NCBI GenBank assembly: GCA_024654105.1 | Contig: JANLID010000156.1 | Location: 1 to 6,157 of the forward strand | Reading direction: 5' to 3' | DNA from: Gallionella sp. | GTDB lineage: Bacteria > Pseudomonadota > Gammaproteobacteria > Burkholderiales > Gallionellaceae | DNA length: 6,157 nucleotides | Shown here: positions 5,742 to 6,157 of the stretch, piece after piece | Layout of the letters: every line of letters starts with the position of its first letter | How positions within the stretch are numbered: position 1 is the stretch's first letter | Notes under the pieces: generated by a model | What the model saw: only the letters and a program-made list of their open reading frames with translations | Database searches by the model: none | What the model was told of the DNA's origin: nothing | Position numbers and translations under genes: made by a program

Positions 5742-5785
5742 AACCCCGGTACGGCCTGCACACGATCCGGGGTTTATTTCTTTGT
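5742..5785 (+). terminator. Probable rho-independent terminator of the cytochrome gene set
   Basis: AACCCCGG (5742-5749) pairs with CCGGGGTT (5767-5774) around a 17-base loop, and the plus strand continues TTATTTCTTTG, a T-rich tail. It lies 63 bases after the stop of the third cytochrome. Its right arm runs into the stop codon of the convergent minus-strand gene. The minus-strand side has no T-run, so it acts mainly on plus-strand transcripts. The loop is rather long and the T-tract is interrupted, which limits confidence. Confidence 0.6.
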
Positions 5786-6112
5786 CGACACCACTTTATC
5801 CACGAAAATAATCGCGTCAAACGTGCGGTTCAACGACTTGCTATAAAAGTTGCTCATCACCACACCGTTTGGGTAGCTGATGGTAGCGTCCTTGGCGATG
5901 TTGGTCTTGGAGGCGGCAATCCATACCGGGCCTTTGTCGCCGGTAACTTGCAGATAGGTGTACATTGCGGTATCGATCACCTCCAGCACTTTGCCGCTGT
6001 TGGGATATTGGCTGGCGGCGGACGGCTTGACGGTATCGGCACTTTGTTGGGGTGCCGCAATGGCGGTATTGGCAACCGCAGCCAGTGCCAGCAGGGCGAA
6101 AATGGTTTTCAT
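5774..6112 (-). CDS. Small secreted NrfJ-like protein
   Basis: The product has 112 residues. The ATG at 6112 is preceded at six bases by AAGGAA (6119-6124, read on the minus strand). A Sec signal peptide (MKTIFALLALAAVANTAIAA) ends at residue 19 or 20. The mature part is a short beta-rich domain: GKVLEVIDTAMYTYLQV (40-56), PVWIAA (62-67), then a conserved end, GVVMSNFYSKSLNRTFD (83-99), followed by a hydrophobic strand. This pattern matches small periplasmic proteins annotated as NrfJ-related, found beside cytochrome c nitrite reductase or other multiheme cytochrome genes in several proteobacteria; the family's biochemical role is not settled. It has no Cys and no heme motif. It is convergent to the cytochrome set, so it is not in that operon. 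Its promoter probably lies at or beyond the window edge, as the 45 bases upstream show no clear one. Confidence 0.8.
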   Translation of the reverse strand: MKTIFALLALAAVANTAIAAPQQSADTVKPSAASQYPNSGKVLEVIDTAMYTYLQVTGDKGPVWIAASKTNIAKDATISYPNGVVMSNFYSKSLNRTFDAIIFVDKVVSTKK

Positions 6113-6157
6113 CGTAATTTCCTTGGTAGTAGATTGAGAGGGAACTGCGTGACTAGC

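Noticed and set aside
1..6157. tRNA, rRNA, CRISPR array, transposase or phage genes.
   Set aside because: None was seen on either strand; the repeats present are isolated palindromes and one tandem duplication.

Overview
The window looks like bacterial chromosome from a Gram-negative organism. It has about 55% G+C by eye, Sec signal peptides on nearly every product, an outer-membrane barrel ending in Phe, and several periplasmic c-type cytochromes. The style of the triheme cytochromes and the Ala/Pro-rich linkers suggest a betaproteobacterium, perhaps in or near the Gallionellaceae/Nitrosomonadales (many are Fe(II) oxidisers). That placement is inference from protein style only; no rRNA or other marker is present.

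Layout. Positions 1-309 hold the C-terminal end of a parvulin-type (PpiC/SurA-like) peptidyl-prolyl isomerase. A gene-free leader of about 320 bases follows (310-627), rich in inverted repeats. Five plus-strand genes come next: a 669-residue outer-membrane beta-barrel protein (628-2637), a small triheme c7-type cytochrome (2867-3292), a second triheme cytochrome with an N-terminal extension (3305-4000), a heme-free periplasmic helical/TPR-like protein (3997-4920, GTG start overlapping the previous stop), and a third triheme cytochrome paralogous to the second (5061-5678). A stem-loop with a T-rich tail at 5742-5785 closes this set. Convergent to it on the minus strand is a small NrfJ-like secreted protein (5774-6112).

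How the genes may work together. Barrel plus multiheme cytochromes is the arrangement of porin-cytochrome conduits, which move electrons across the outer membrane in metal-reducing and metal-oxidising bacteria. Here the set carries nine CxxCH motifs, three in each of three small periplasmic cytochromes. No large decaheme or outer-surface cytochrome is visible. The plausible reading is a redox module in which small trihemes shuttle electrons to or from a barrel, the parvulin helps fold the exported proteins, and the helical protein acts as a scaffold or partner. The direction of electron flow and the terminal substrate cannot be read from the sequence.

Non-coding and repeat structure is notable: an 81-bp tandem duplication inside the barrel gene, an 18-bp inverted repeat with a 13-nt loop after it, a 23-bp perfect inverted repeat whose arms are themselves palindromic before the third cytochrome, and a leader with competing stems upstream of the barrel gene.
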